Assembly: GCA_039714435.1 (NCBI GenBank)
Contig: JBDLJJ010000011.1
Location: forward strand, 1 to 37,743
DNA from: JAZDDE01 sp039714435
GTDB lineage: Bacteria; Gemmatimonadota; Gemmatimonadetes; Palauibacterales; Palauibacteraceae
Reading direction: 5' to 3'
DNA: 37,743 nucleotides
The first letter of the stretch is position 1; each line of letters opens with the position of its first letter. The notes beneath the pieces were generated by a model. That model saw nothing but the letters and a program-made list of their open reading frames with translations, ran no database searches and was not told the origin of the DNA. This document shows positions 8,568-17,712 of the stretch, one piece after another. The position numbers and the translations under genes are program-made.

Positions 8568-9520
8568 GCCGGCAACCTGAAGCGAAAGACAGACAATTGA
8601 CGTTCGACCGAAGCCAGCATTTCATATCTATCAGTGACCATCCGGCCGCGTGGATCGAGGAGACCCTTGAGTTGGCGGCGCGACTCAAAGCCGGAACCGA
8701 AGAGGGGTACGCTCCGCTGGCTGGCCAGAGCCTGGGCATGATCTTCGAGAAGAGTTCGACACGCACTCGAGTTTCGTTCGAGGTCGGCATGTCACAGCTG
8801 GGAGGGCAGGCTTTGTTCCTTTCCTCCCGCGATATTCAACTGGGACGCGGCGAGCCGATCGCGGACACCGCTAAGGTTCTGTCCCGGTATCTGCACGGGA
8901 TCATGATTCGTACGTTCGCACAAGCGGATGTCGAACAACTGGCTGCCGCCGGCAGCATCCCGGTCATCAACGGTCTGACCGATCTCCTCCATCCCTGCCA
9001 GCTCATGGCCGACCTTATGACGGCCAGGGAGGCCCTGGGAGGTCAGTTGTCCGATCTCGAGGTTGCGTGGATCGGTGACGGCAACAACATGGCGAACTCC
9101 TGGCTCAATGCCGCTCAGCAGCTCGGCTTCACACTCCGGCTGGCCTGTCCGGAGGGCTACGAGCCCGACCCTGTAATTCTGGCTTCCGCATCCGAAGCGC
9201 GGCCCGGCTCCATAGAGCTTGTCCGCGACCCGCGCGACGCCGTGCGGGGGGCCACCGTGGTCTCGACCGACGTCTGGGCTTCTATGGGCCAGGAAGAAGA
9301 GGCCAGGGAGCGCGAGAGGGCATTCGCCGGCTACACCGTGGACGCTGACCTCATGCGGCTCGCGGCTAGTGATGCCATCTTCCTGCATTGCCTGCCGGCC
9401 CATAGGGGTGAAGAAGTGGCGGCCGAAGTTATCGACGGACCCGCGTCTCGCGTGTGGGACGAAGCGGAGAACCGCCTGCACGTGCAGAAGGCGATACTCG
9501 TTCGACTCATGGCCGACTGA
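8564..9520 (+). CDS. argF: Ornithine carbamoyltransferase
   Basis: It condenses carbamoyl phosphate and ornithine to citrulline in arginine synthesis. Carbamoyl-phosphate motifs are present: STRTR at residues 65-69, HPCQ at 144-147 and IRTFAQ between them. The ornithine side has DVWASMGQ at 237-244 and HCLPAHRG from 276, with the catalytic Cys277. These fit true ornithine transcarbamylase. Acetyl- or succinyl-ornithine variants cannot be fully ruled out by eye. The length of 318 is normal. The TTG at 8564 overlaps the xerC stop (TTGA). A second in-frame TTG at 8597 is possible, so the exact N-terminus is uncertain. No other arginine genes are near, so it appears to be carried within a mixed housekeeping operon. 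Confidence 0.94.
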   Translation: MSRQPEAKDRQLTFDRSQHFISISDHPAAWIEETLELAARLKAGTEEGYAPLAGQSLGMIFEKSSTRTRVSFEVGMSQLGGQALFLSSRDIQLGRGEPIADTAKVLSRYLHGIMIRTFAQADVEQLAAAGSIPVINGLTDLLHPCQLMADLMTAREALGGQLSDLEVAWIGDGNNMANSWLNAAQQLGFTLRLACPEGYEPDPVILASASEARPGSIELVRDPRDAVRGATVVSTDVWASMGQEEEARERERAFAGYTVDADLMRLAASDAIFLHCLPAHRGEEVAAEVIDGPASRVWDEAENRLHVQKAILVRLMAD

Positions 9521-9540
9521 CTCTCGAAGGGAGCGACTGA

Positions 9541-10650
9541 ATGGCCGACACCAAGAAGACCCCGCTGTACGAGGAGCATGTGGGCCTCGGCGCGCGACTG
9601 GTCCCGTTTGCCGGCTATGCCATGCCTGTGCAGTACGCGGCCGGTATCCGTGCCGAGCATGCCGCTGTCCGCTCAGCCGCTGGCCTGTTCGACGTCTCGC
9701 ACATGGGCGAGTTTCTGGTCACCGGCCCCGACGCGCTCGAGTTCGTCTCGGCCGTCACGACTAACGATCCGGCCGCCCTGACACCGGGAAAACAGGCTCA
9801 GTACAGCGTCTTCTGTCATTCCGACGGTGGTATCGTGGATGACCTGATCGTCTACCGGCTCGAAGATGAGCGTTTCCGGCTGGTCGTCAACGCGGCCAAT
9901 CTGCAGAAGGACTGGGACCATATTTCGGCCGCGGCAGAGTCGTTCGACGTCCAGCTTTCTGACGAGAGCGATGCTCTCGCCCTGGTGGCGCTCCAGGGGC
10001 CAGCCACCGAGCAGATCCTGGCACCGCTGGTGAGCGTCGACCTGACTGAGATCGGGTTCTATGAATTCCTGCCGGGGGAGGTTCTGGGAGCCTCGGGAGT
10101 CATCAGCCGCACGGGCTACACGGGCGAGGACGGGTTCGAACTGTACGTGCCGGCCGCGGCCGCCGTCTCTGTGTGGCGTGGGTTGCTGGACGCTGGTGCC
10201 TCTCACGGACTGGTCCCGGCGGGCCTCGGGGCGCGCGACACGCTGCGCCTCGAGATGGGGTACGCGCTGTACGGGAATGACATCGACGACGGGACGTCCC
10301 CCCTGGAAGCCGGGTTGGGCTGGCTCGTAAAGCTCGGGAAAGGGTCATTTATCGGCAGTGAGGCGCTCAGCAGGCAGAAGGAAGAGGGCCTACAGCGCCG
10401 CCTCAGAGGTTTTCGTCTCCTCGAGCGCGGCTTTCCCCGGCCCGGGTACGAAGTCTCGTTTGACGGCCAGTCAGCAGGGAAGGTTCGGAGCGGAACCATG
10501 AGCCCCAGCCTCGAGGTCGGTATCGGCACGGCGTACCTGCCGCCAGCGGCAAAATTCGGTGACCCCGTGACCATACATATCCGCGACCGTGAGATAGGCG
10601 GGGAAGTTGTGAGATTCCCGTTCTACTCAGAAGGATCGCTTCGGCGGTGA
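9541..10650 (+). CDS. gcvT: Glycine cleavage T-protein (aminomethyltransferase)
   Basis: T-protein transfers the aminomethyl carbon from lipoylated H-protein to tetrahydrofolate, giving methylenetetrahydrofolate and ammonia. The 369-residue sequence begins with the family pattern PLYEEHVGLGARLVPFAGY and continues with SAAGLFDVSHMGE, the catalytic-Asp region GGIVDDLIVYRL, VNAAN, SRTGYTGEDGFELYV, LGARDTLRLEMGY and a C-terminal barrel with GKVRSGTMSPSL. The ATG at 9541 follows GAAGGGAG at good spacing, one of the few independent ribosome sites in this run. gcvH and gcvP are not adjacent. No glycine riboswitch is visible in the 20-base gap upstream. Confidence 0.96.
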   Translation: MADTKKTPLYEEHVGLGARLVPFAGYAMPVQYAAGIRAEHAAVRSAAGLFDVSHMGEFLVTGPDALEFVSAVTTNDPAALTPGKQAQYSVFCHSDGGIVDDLIVYRLEDERFRLVVNAANLQKDWDHISAAAESFDVQLSDESDALALVALQGPATEQILAPLVSVDLTEIGFYEFLPGEVLGASGVISRTGYTGEDGFELYVPAAAAVSVWRGLLDAGASHGLVPAGLGARDTLRLEMGYALYGNDIDDGTSPLEAGLGWLVKLGKGSFIGSEALSRQKEEGLQRRLRGFRLLERGFPRPGYEVSFDGQSAGKVRSGTMSPSLEVGIGTAYLPPAAKFGDPVTIHIRDREIGGEVVRFPFYSEGSLRR

Positions 10651-11153
10651 CGGCCCTGAGACTGGGCGTGCTCACGGTTTCGGACGGTGTGATAGCCGGA
10701 ACCAGACAGGACGGATCCGGTGACATGATCGTGGCGTGGGCAGAGAGCCGCCAATACGAGATCCGCGACCGCCTGGCGGTGGCGGATGAAAGGGAGAGCA
10801 TCGCCTCCGTTCTCGCCGGCTGGTCGGATTCGGGCCAGTATGACGTTATCCTCACCACCGGCGGGACCGGACTGGCCGAGCGCGACGTGACCCCGGAAGC
10901 GACAACTCAGGTGATAGAGCGGGAAGCGCCCGGCATTGCCGAAGTGATCCGTGCGGCGGGGTACTCCAACACAGTCTACTCAGTGCTCAGCAGAGGAGTC
11001 GCCGGCGTGCGCGGAAGTACCCTCATCGTGAATCTGCCGGGAGGCCCCTCCGGGGTTCGGGACGGCCTTCTCGTACTGTCGGAGGTCGTCGATCACGCCG
11101 CCGCGCTTCTGCGGGGCGCGACGTCCGGCCATTCACCGGGTTCCCCTGCCTGA
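10647..11153 (+). CDS. mogA: Molybdopterin adenylyltransferase (MogA/MoaB family)
   Basis: This family activates molybdopterin by adenylylation before metal insertion in molybdenum cofactor synthesis. The 168-residue MPT-binding fold shows VSDGVIAG at the start, the conserved TTGGTGLAERDVTPEAT loop, LSRGVAGVRGSTLIVNLPG and GGPSGVRDGL near the end. The GTG at 10647 overlaps the gcvT stop (GTGA). No other moa or moe genes are in the window, so MogA versus MoaB is not settled by context. The next gene starts on its last base. Confidence 0.88.
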   Translation: MTALRLGVLTVSDGVIAGTRQDGSGDMIVAWAESRQYEIRDRLAVADERESIASVLAGWSDSGQYDVILTTGGTGLAERDVTPEATTQVIEREAPGIAEVIRAAGYSNTVYSVLSRGVAGVRGSTLIVNLPGGPSGVRDGLLVLSEVVDHAAALLRGATSGHSPGSPA

Positions 11154-12745
11154 TGGCACGAGTGTTTGTCGATTCCGCGGATATGGACACGGCCCTGGCC
11201 ATCCGGCAGGCGGCCGAGGCGGACCGGCACGAGATCGAGTTGGTCGAACGTCCGATCGACATTGACAGCCGCTCCTCAGATTCCGCGGAGGAGGTCGCGC
11301 TGATTCTGACATCGCCGCTCGATTCCTCTCGAGCGCGGCGGCTCATGGCTCCATTCAGCGCGCGCGTTCCGCGCCCGCCGATCATCGCGGTTGTGGCGGG
11401 AGACGCTGAGAGCCGCAAGCGGATGGCGCTGGAGGCGGACGTAGACGAATGTCTGCCGCTGCCGCCGACAAGAGAGGAAGTACAGGTCGTTCTGCAGACG
11501 CTCCTGGAGCATTTCCGCCTGCAGCGCGAGACAGGAATCGTAGGCCGCACCGAACAAATGCAGGACGTTCTCGAAAGAGTAAACCTCCTGGCGCCTGTGA
11601 ATTCCACGGTCCTGATCACGGGCGAAAGCGGCACGGGAAAGGAATTGGCCGCGCGGGGAATACACGGGCTGTCGCGCCGGCGCGGGAAGCCCTTCATAGC
11701 GGTAAACTGTGGCGCCCTGCCCGAGAGCTTGCTCGAGTCGGAATTGTTCGGGCACGAAAAAGGCGCCTTTACTGGCGCCACATCCCGCCGCAAGGGCGTT
11801 TTCGAGCTCGCGGACACAGGCACCCTGTTTCTGGACGAGATCGGAGAGATGAGTCTGTCCGTGCAGACCCGCCTTCTCCGCGTGCTCGAATCTCGCCGTT
11901 TCATGCGCGTGGGCGGTGACGCGGAGATCGAGGTGGACGTCCGGGTTATCACGGCCACGAACTCCGACTTGGCGAGCGGAGTTCGCAGCGGCCGTTTCAG
12001 GCGTGATCTCTTCTACCGGCTCAATGTTCTCCACCTGCACATGCCGCCCCTGCGGGATCGAGAGCCGGATATTCCCGGCCTGATCCGGGGCCTCATCGCT
12101 GAGCTGAGCGCCGAGCACTCCAGGGAATTCAAGGGTCTGTCAGCGGAGGCCATGCAAATTCTCCTGGACTACTCCTGGCCTGGGAACGTGCGCGAGCTTC
12201 GCAATCTGATCGAGTCCATGGTCGTGCTCGCTCCGGGCCAGGTCATTCAGGCAGAGGACATCCCGGTTCAGATCCGAAACGCGGGCCGCGAGGGCCATTT
12301 GCCGGTGCCCTCTTTCAGCGCACCAACTGAGCCGGCGGGCCCGGACGGCGGTGCGGTGGTTCGTCTTCCTGAAATGGAGTTCATCTTCCGGACGCTGGTC
12401 GAACTCAAGATCGATGTGGACGACCTCCGTACCGAATTCGAGCGGTACAGGGCTGAGCATCCGGAAGCCGGACAGGTGCGAAGCTCACTGCCGCCGCTGG
12501 CTGGCCAAGCGATCGAAGTGGGAGACGGCGGCGTCAGTTTCGCTGATGGAGCGGGTGAGTACGAAGAGCCGGCTGATGACTCTATTATGTTCGGCCCGGG
12601 AATGACGATGGCGGATCTGGAGCGAGCTGCCATCCTCGCTACGCTGGAGAAAGTCGGTGGCAATCGCCGCCGCGCGGCCGAGCGGCTGGCGATCGGAGAG
12701 CGGACCCTTTACCGCAAGCTCAAAGAATACGGTATCGAGTCCTAG
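11153..12745 (+). CDS. Sigma-54-dependent transcriptional activator with degenerate receiver
   Basis: An enhancer-binding AAA+ protein that would open promoters bound by sigma-54 RNA polymerase. Residues about 1-120 look like a response-regulator receiver that has lost its chemistry: Thr53 lies where the phosphorylated Asp is expected, the usual Lys is Leu (CLPLPP), and only one acidic residue remains at the N-terminal pocket. The AAA+ domain follows: Walker A GESGTGKE at 157-164, sigma-54 contact loop GAFTGA at 204-209, Walker B LFLDEIG at 225-231 and the FRRDLFYRL region. A linker at about 375-485 has a charged helix (VELKIDVDDLRTEFERY). A Fis-type helix-turn-helix closes the protein (about 490-528). 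ATG 11153 overlaps the mogA stop as TGATG. Its target genes are unknown. Loss of the Asp implies regulation other than by phosphorylation. Confidence 0.9.
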   Translation: MARVFVDSADMDTALAIRQAAEADRHEIELVERPIDIDSRSSDSAEEVALILTSPLDSSRARRLMAPFSARVPRPPIIAVVAGDAESRKRMALEADVDECLPLPPTREEVQVVLQTLLEHFRLQRETGIVGRTEQMQDVLERVNLLAPVNSTVLITGESGTGKELAARGIHGLSRRRGKPFIAVNCGALPESLLESELFGHEKGAFTGATSRRKGVFELADTGTLFLDEIGEMSLSVQTRLLRVLESRRFMRVGGDAEIEVDVRVITATNSDLASGVRSGRFRRDLFYRLNVLHLHMPPLRDREPDIPGLIRGLIAELSAEHSREFKGLSAEAMQILLDYSWPGNVRELRNLIESMVVLAPGQVIQAEDIPVQIRNAGREGHLPVPSFSAPTEPAGPDGGAVVRLPEMEFIFRTLVELKIDVDDLRTEFERYRAEHPEAGQVRSSLPPLAGQAIEVGDGGVSFADGAGEYEEPADDSIMFGPGMTMADLERAAILATLEKVGGNRRRAAERLAIGERTLYRKLKEYGIES

Positions 12746-12765
12746 CCTGTCAGAGTTTTGGCGTC

Positions 12766-13509
12766 TCAGGGGTGCGAGCCCGCCGTGTCCAGAACCGCTG
12801 CGGAGCGCGACAACACCAGCGACCGCTCCCGGTCCAGAATAGTGCGGATAGAGCCCCAGGCGGAGCTGCTCCCCTGCTGATACAGAACCGTCATCGGCAG
12901 GTTCAGGTCGATTTCCCCCGAAAACAGATACAGGGCGATCCGGGCCGATTGCTGCGGGAGGCGGCCGCTGCCGAAGTCCGGCGAGATGGCCAGGATATCT
13001 ATGGGCCGATAAATGGCTCCCTGGCTCTGGATCTGCAGATCCAGCGGCTGGAAGACTTCTTCCTGCTCGCGGGTGAAGAAAGTCACGAACGCCACCAGTG
13101 GCCACCCTCGCTCACCTCGGCGCGATGCGGCCTCGAGTATATCCGCGTCTCGGCTGGTCTTGTATGAGTTGAGTCTGGAGTATGTGTCCGGCGCCGTGAG
13201 CCGGATAACCCATTCTTCGAGCGGCACCAGTTTGATCTGAACAGGTCCGCTGGCCAGCAGAACCGTGATATCATCCTGAGAACGCGTACCGAACCCGGCT
13301 GGCGGCAGGCTCCCCACGCCCGGCGCTTCCATCGTATCGACCCACACAGGCTCGCCCTCCTGGGCCTGGGCCGGATTAGGTCCGATTCCGACCCCAGAGT
13401 CTGGTGAACCGCTGCAAGCCGCCACAAGAATCCCGCAAGCCATAGCCAGAATTCGCTGTCCGGGAGGGGGAGTCCGCCTCGGCCGCAATGTGAGTGAACC
13501 TCGCACCAT
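12766..13509 (-). CDS. Lipoprotein of unknown function
   Basis: I do not recognise this 247-residue protein. It has a basic N-terminus, a hydrophobic stretch and a lipobox ending at Cys32 (GILVAAC), so it should be a lipid-anchored envelope protein. After a linker of about 30 residues the body looks mostly beta-stranded, with segments such as VQIKLVPLEEWVIRLT, WPLVAFVTFFT and SARIALYLFSGEI alternating with polar turns. It starts five bases after the engB stop on the same strand and ends 20 bases from the convergent sigma-54 activator, so it is the last gene of the tig-clpP-clpX-engB unit. No cysteine pairs or enzyme motifs are visible. A role in envelope quality control would be a guess from context only. 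Confidence 0.75.
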   Translation of the reverse strand: MVRGSLTLRPRRTPPPGQRILAMACGILVAACSGSPDSGVGIGPNPAQAQEGEPVWVDTMEAPGVGSLPPAGFGTRSQDDITVLLASGPVQIKLVPLEEWVIRLTAPDTYSRLNSYKTSRDADILEAASRRGERGWPLVAFVTFFTREQEEVFQPLDLQIQSQGAIYRPIDILAISPDFGSGRLPQQSARIALYLFSGEIDLNLPMTVLYQQGSSSAWGSIRTILDRERSLVLSRSAAVLDTAGSHP

Positions 13510-13514
13510 CAGCT

Positions 13515-14114
13515 CTACTTTTTATGGGTGGCCACTTCAACGAAGTCAGCTAACGATCGCCCCAGATCCTCCAGGCCTTCCCCGGTACGCGCCGAAGAGG
13601 CGAGCACCTGGTCAGCGGGAACATCCAGCTCCTTCCGCACCTCGGTCTCGACTTTCCGCCGTGCAGCCCGGTTCAGCTTGTCGATTTTGGTGAGCACAAA
13701 CAAGGTAGGGATCTCGAGTTCGGACAGGAAGCCGATCAGGGCCCGGTCCGCGTCCAGAAGCCCGCGCCGCGAATCGAGAAGCAGCACGACTCCAGCCGGC
13801 CCCGGCGTCCTGCTCAGGTACCCCTGCACCAGCCGCTGCCACCGGTCACGTTCGCGGACAGGAGCCTTCGCGAACCCATAGCCGGGCAGGTCTGTGAGCA
13901 GGAAGCTGTCGTTGATGCGGTAAAAGTTGATCTCCTGCGTCTTGCCCGGCGTAGCCGACACGCGCGCAAGTTTCTTGCGCCTTACGAGCGCATTAATAAG
14001 GCTGGATTTTCCCACATTGGAGCGTCCGGCGAAGGCAATCTGAAGCAATTCGGATGGAATGGCCTGCCCGGGAGCCGCGATGGCTCCGATGAATTCGGCT
14101 TGCTTTAGGTGCAT
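13515..14114 (-). CDS. engB: Ribosome biogenesis GTPase EngB (YsxC/YihA)
   Basis: An essential small GTPase that assists assembly of the large ribosomal subunit. The 199-residue sequence is full length, with G1 GRSNVGKS at 30-37, the G2-region TPGKTQEINFY, G3 DLPGYG at 75-80, G4 TKID at 142-145 and the G5-like SSARTGEG. It lies 31 bases after clpX, matching the tig-clp-(lon)-engB order known in Bacillus but without lon. No good Shine-Dalgarno precedes the ATG at 14114, but the N-terminus fits the family. Confidence 0.95.
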   Translation of the reverse strand: MHLKQAEFIGAIAAPGQAIPSELLQIAFAGRSNVGKSSLINALVRRKKLARVSATPGKTQEINFYRINDSFLLTDLPGYGFAKAPVRERDRWQRLVQGYLSRTPGPAGVVLLLDSRRGLLDADRALIGFLSELEIPTLFVLTKIDKLNRAARRKVETEVRKELDVPADQVLASSARTGEGLEDLGRSLADFVEVATHKK

Positions 14115-14145
14115 GGTGGGGTGGGCCGCGGTACCTGCCGCGGGA

Positions 14146-15399
<1,254 letters not shown>

Positions 15400-15435
15400 T
15401 CCCGATTCTCCTGGTCTATCTAGCCGGTGTGGTTC

Positions 15436-16143
15436 TTACGTCAGTTCCGCGGGGCTCGCCGTCAATATACTGCTGCCGTCGCTACCGCCGCTCGCATCGC
15501 TGTCGTCACCCGGCCCATCAGATCCACCCTCGTCTCCTCCTCCGCCCCCGTTGGACGCGGCGCCTGGTACAATGATGCGGTCGATCAAACCATAGTCAAC
15601 CGCCTCGGCCGGGGACATGTAACGATCCCGGTCCACATCCTCGGCAACCTGTTCTACCGTCTGGCCTGTGTGCTGTGCCAGCAGAGCATTCAGGCGCTCC
15701 CTGGCGAACAGTACCTCCTTGGCCTGAATCTCGATATCCGCCGCCGTACCCTGCGAGCCGCCAGACGGTTGGTGGATCATTATCCGGGAGTTTGGCAACG
15801 CTGACCGCTTGCCCATGGTTCCGGCGGCGAGCAGGAAGGCTCCCATCGAGGCCGCCATTCCCATGCAGATCGTGGCAATCGGGGCGCTCAGGTACTGCAT
15901 CGTGTCATAGATCGCGAGTCCGGCGTACACGCTGCCGCCCGGACTGTTGATATAGATGTTGATGTCCCGCTCCGGGTTGTCCGCCTGAAGAAACAGCAAC
16001 TGCGCTATGACGACATTGGCCACGTCATCGGTGATCGGCGAACCCAGAAACACGATGCGGTCCATGAGGAGGCGCGAAAAGATATCGTAACTTCGCTCTC
16101 CGCGACTCGATCGTTCGATTACATATGGTGCGTAGATTGGCAT
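15436..16143 (-). CDS. clpP: ATP-dependent Clp protease proteolytic subunit with low-complexity tail
   Basis: ClpP is the barrel-shaped serine protease that degrades substrates delivered by ClpX. The catalytic triad is visible: Ser99 in GMAASMGA, His124 in IMIHQPSGG, and Asp173 in DRDRYMSPAEA. The family core ends near residue 195. About 40 further residues follow, made almost only of Gly, Ser and Asp and ending in SSILTASPAELT, which is unusual because ClpP normally stops soon after the handle and last strand. A GGGAG site precedes the ATG at 16143. It lies 27 bases downstream of tig. Confidence 0.96.
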   Translation of the reverse strand: MPIYAPYVIERSSRGERSYDIFSRLLMDRIVFLGSPITDDVANVVIAQLLFLQADNPERDINIYINSPGGSVYAGLAIYDTMQYLSAPIATICMGMAASMGAFLLAAGTMGKRSALPNSRIMIHQPSGGSQGTAADIEIQAKEVLFARERLNALLAQHTGQTVEQVAEDVDRDRYMSPAEAVDYGLIDRIIVPGAASNGGGGGDEGGSDGPGDDSDASGGSDGSSILTASPAELT

Positions 16144-16170
16144 GTGTCTCCCAAACCTTTACCGGCTTAA

Positions 16171-17487
16171 CTACTCAATTCCTGACTCGGATTTCAAGTA
16201 ACCGAACACCTTCTCAACCGCAAGATGCCGGCCCATATCTTCCAAACTACCACTGCGCGCCAGACGGCTGCGCATCTCTCCCTCCTTAACCCCCTGCGAA
16301 TCAGCCAGTTCCGTGACTCGCTGGCTGATTTCATCTCCCGTAGCCGCAAATCCTTCGCGCTCGATAAGCCGCTCGAAAAGGAGCTGGCGCCTCACTTCGC
16401 GCTCAGCGTGTGGCAGTAGCGCCGCACGGGTCTTTTCGAGCTCTTCCGGGTCAGCGTCCTCCGGAGCTTGAAGCACCGCCGTGAGGTATCTCTCGACCAT
16501 CGAGCGGGGCGGCTCGAAGGGATTCGCATCGATTAGCGCTTCGACCAACTGCTCGCGCACTTTCTGCTCAGCCTCGCGGGCGTGATGACTCTGAAGATCC
16601 GAGCGCACGGCAGCTTTGAGATCGTCGAGCGTCTCGAAATCGCCCACCGCTGCCGCCAGCTCATCGTCGAGGTCCTTCAGCACGGGAGACTCTACCCCGT
16701 CGACCGCGATATGCAGCCACCGCTTCCGGCCCGGAGCGTCGGCTGTTTCCTCGGCCGGCTCGGCCAGCTCGGCTGTTTCCTCGGCAGGTTCGGCATCCGG
16801 ACCGAAGTCGATCTCGAACGCACCTTCCTGTCCGGGATCGAGAGTTCGAATCGCCGCCTCTACCTCTGGAAGCGCTTGCCCATCGCCCAGGACCACGGTG
16901 TATGTGCGAGACTCGCCGGGACTGTCATCCGCTCCGCCCGGCAAGGGGGCGATCCGCAAGGAAACCCTGTCGCCTTCTCCCCCCGCTCTGTCACAGGTAT
17001 CCCAGTCCGAGTTTTCCTTCTGAATTTGAGCCAGGATGGCGTCGACTTCATCTTCGGTCACTGCCGTGGCCGGGCGCTCGATGCGGAACCCTCCCACCCG
17101 GTCCAGGCGGATCTCGGGGACGACCTCCAGCTCGATCTCGAACGTGAGCCTTTCGCCCCGTGCGTATTTCACGTTCCCTATCACGGGATCTCCAATCGGC
17201 TGCAGATCCTCTTGGCTCAGGGCGGCGCGAAAGCCTTCGTTTACAAGCGCCTGCAGGGCACGTTCATCCACCAGGTGCCCGAATCGCTGCTCCACGACCG
17301 CCGCCGGCACTTTTCCTTTTCGGAACCCCTTGAGTTTGATGTTGCGCGATATCCGATCCCGCTCCGCCGTCCACGACTTGACGACCCTGTCGGGTGGGAT
17401 GGAGATCGTGAGCCGGCGGGTAGGACCGTCCCTGGTCTGCAGGGCAATGTCCAGTCCGGTCTCAGCAGTGTCTGACTTATCGGTCAT
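16171..17487 (-). CDS. tig: Trigger factor chaperone
   Basis: A ribosome-bound chaperone that shields nascent chains at the exit tunnel. The 438-residue sequence has the ribosome-docking GFRKGKVP at 54-61 in the N-terminal domain. A diverged FKBP-type domain follows at about 165-265, then a helical C-terminal chaperone domain with the expected VEALIDANPFEPPRSMVERYL region. The FKBP-like part carries a short acidic duplication, two copies of AEPAEETA at about 232-249, so prolyl isomerase activity is doubtful. No Shine-Dalgarno is obvious upstream of ATG 17487. The leader instead contains four 10-bp repeats. It is followed by clpP and clpX, a standard arrangement. Confidence 0.94.
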   Translation of the reverse strand: MTDKSDTAETGLDIALQTRDGPTRRLTISIPPDRVVKSWTAERDRISRNIKLKGFRKGKVPAAVVEQRFGHLVDERALQALVNEGFRAALSQEDLQPIGDPVIGNVKYARGERLTFEIELEVVPEIRLDRVGGFRIERPATAVTEDEVDAILAQIQKENSDWDTCDRAGGEGDRVSLRIAPLPGGADDSPGESRTYTVVLGDGQALPEVEAAIRTLDPGQEGAFEIDFGPDAEPAEETAELAEPAEETADAPGRKRWLHIAVDGVESPVLKDLDDELAAAVGDFETLDDLKAAVRSDLQSHHAREAEQKVREQLVEALIDANPFEPPRSMVERYLTAVLQAPEDADPEELEKTRAALLPHAEREVRRQLLFERLIEREGFAATGDEISQRVTELADSQGVKEGEMRSRLARSGSLEDMGRHLAVEKVFGYLKSESGIE

Positions 17488-17500
17488 AAGTTTTTGGGTA

Positions 17501-17540
17501 TCTATTCAGGTCTATTCGGGTCTACTCGGGTCAATTCGGC
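17501..17540 (-). repeat. Four tandem 10-bp repeats in the tig leader
   Basis: On the + strand four adjacent decamers read TCTATTCAGG, TCTATTCGGG, TCTACTCGGG and TCAATTCGGC. Read with transcription (- strand) the unit is close to CCCGAATAGA. They fill most of the 66 bases between the tRNA-Leu gene and the tig start. The period equals roughly one helical turn. Function unknown: a protein-binding array or simple slippage product are both possible. Confidence 0.75.
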
Positions 17541-17553
17541 CGCGGCCAAGTCA

Positions 17554-17636
17554 TGCGAAAGGGGGGACTCGAACCCCCACGGCCAAAGGCCACCAGCTCC
17601 TAAGGCTGGCGCGTCTACCGATTCCGCCACTTTCGC
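17554..17636 (-). tRNA. tRNA-Leu (anticodon UAG)
   Basis: The - strand folds as a class II tRNA. The acceptor GCGAAAG pairs with CTTTCGC and the discriminator is A. The D-arm contains GGTAGACGC. The anticodon stem CCAGC/GCTGG encloses the loop CTTAGGA with anticodon TAG. The long variable arm is GGCC-TTT-GGCC, and the T-arm GGGGG-TTCGAGT-CCCCC is perfect. No CCA is encoded: TGA follows the discriminator. It lies immediately upstream of tig on the same strand, so tRNA processing may generate the tig mRNA 5' end. Confidence 0.96.
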
Positions 17637-17712
17637 TGGCCAGGGCTCTTTTGGGCCCGATCAAGCTACGATATCGGCCGTTCGGCGCAACGGAGCGGCG
17701 CGCCGATCGCCA

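Noticed and set aside
9521..9540. Possible glycine riboswitch before gcvT
   Set aside because: Only 20 bases separate argF and gcvT, holding just a ribosome site.
17643..17658. GGGCTC/GGGCCC hairpin with TTTT loop upstream of the tRNA-Leu 5' end
   Set aside because: Short stem with a GU pair and no T-run afterwards. Not convincing as a terminator for the lipoprotein gene.
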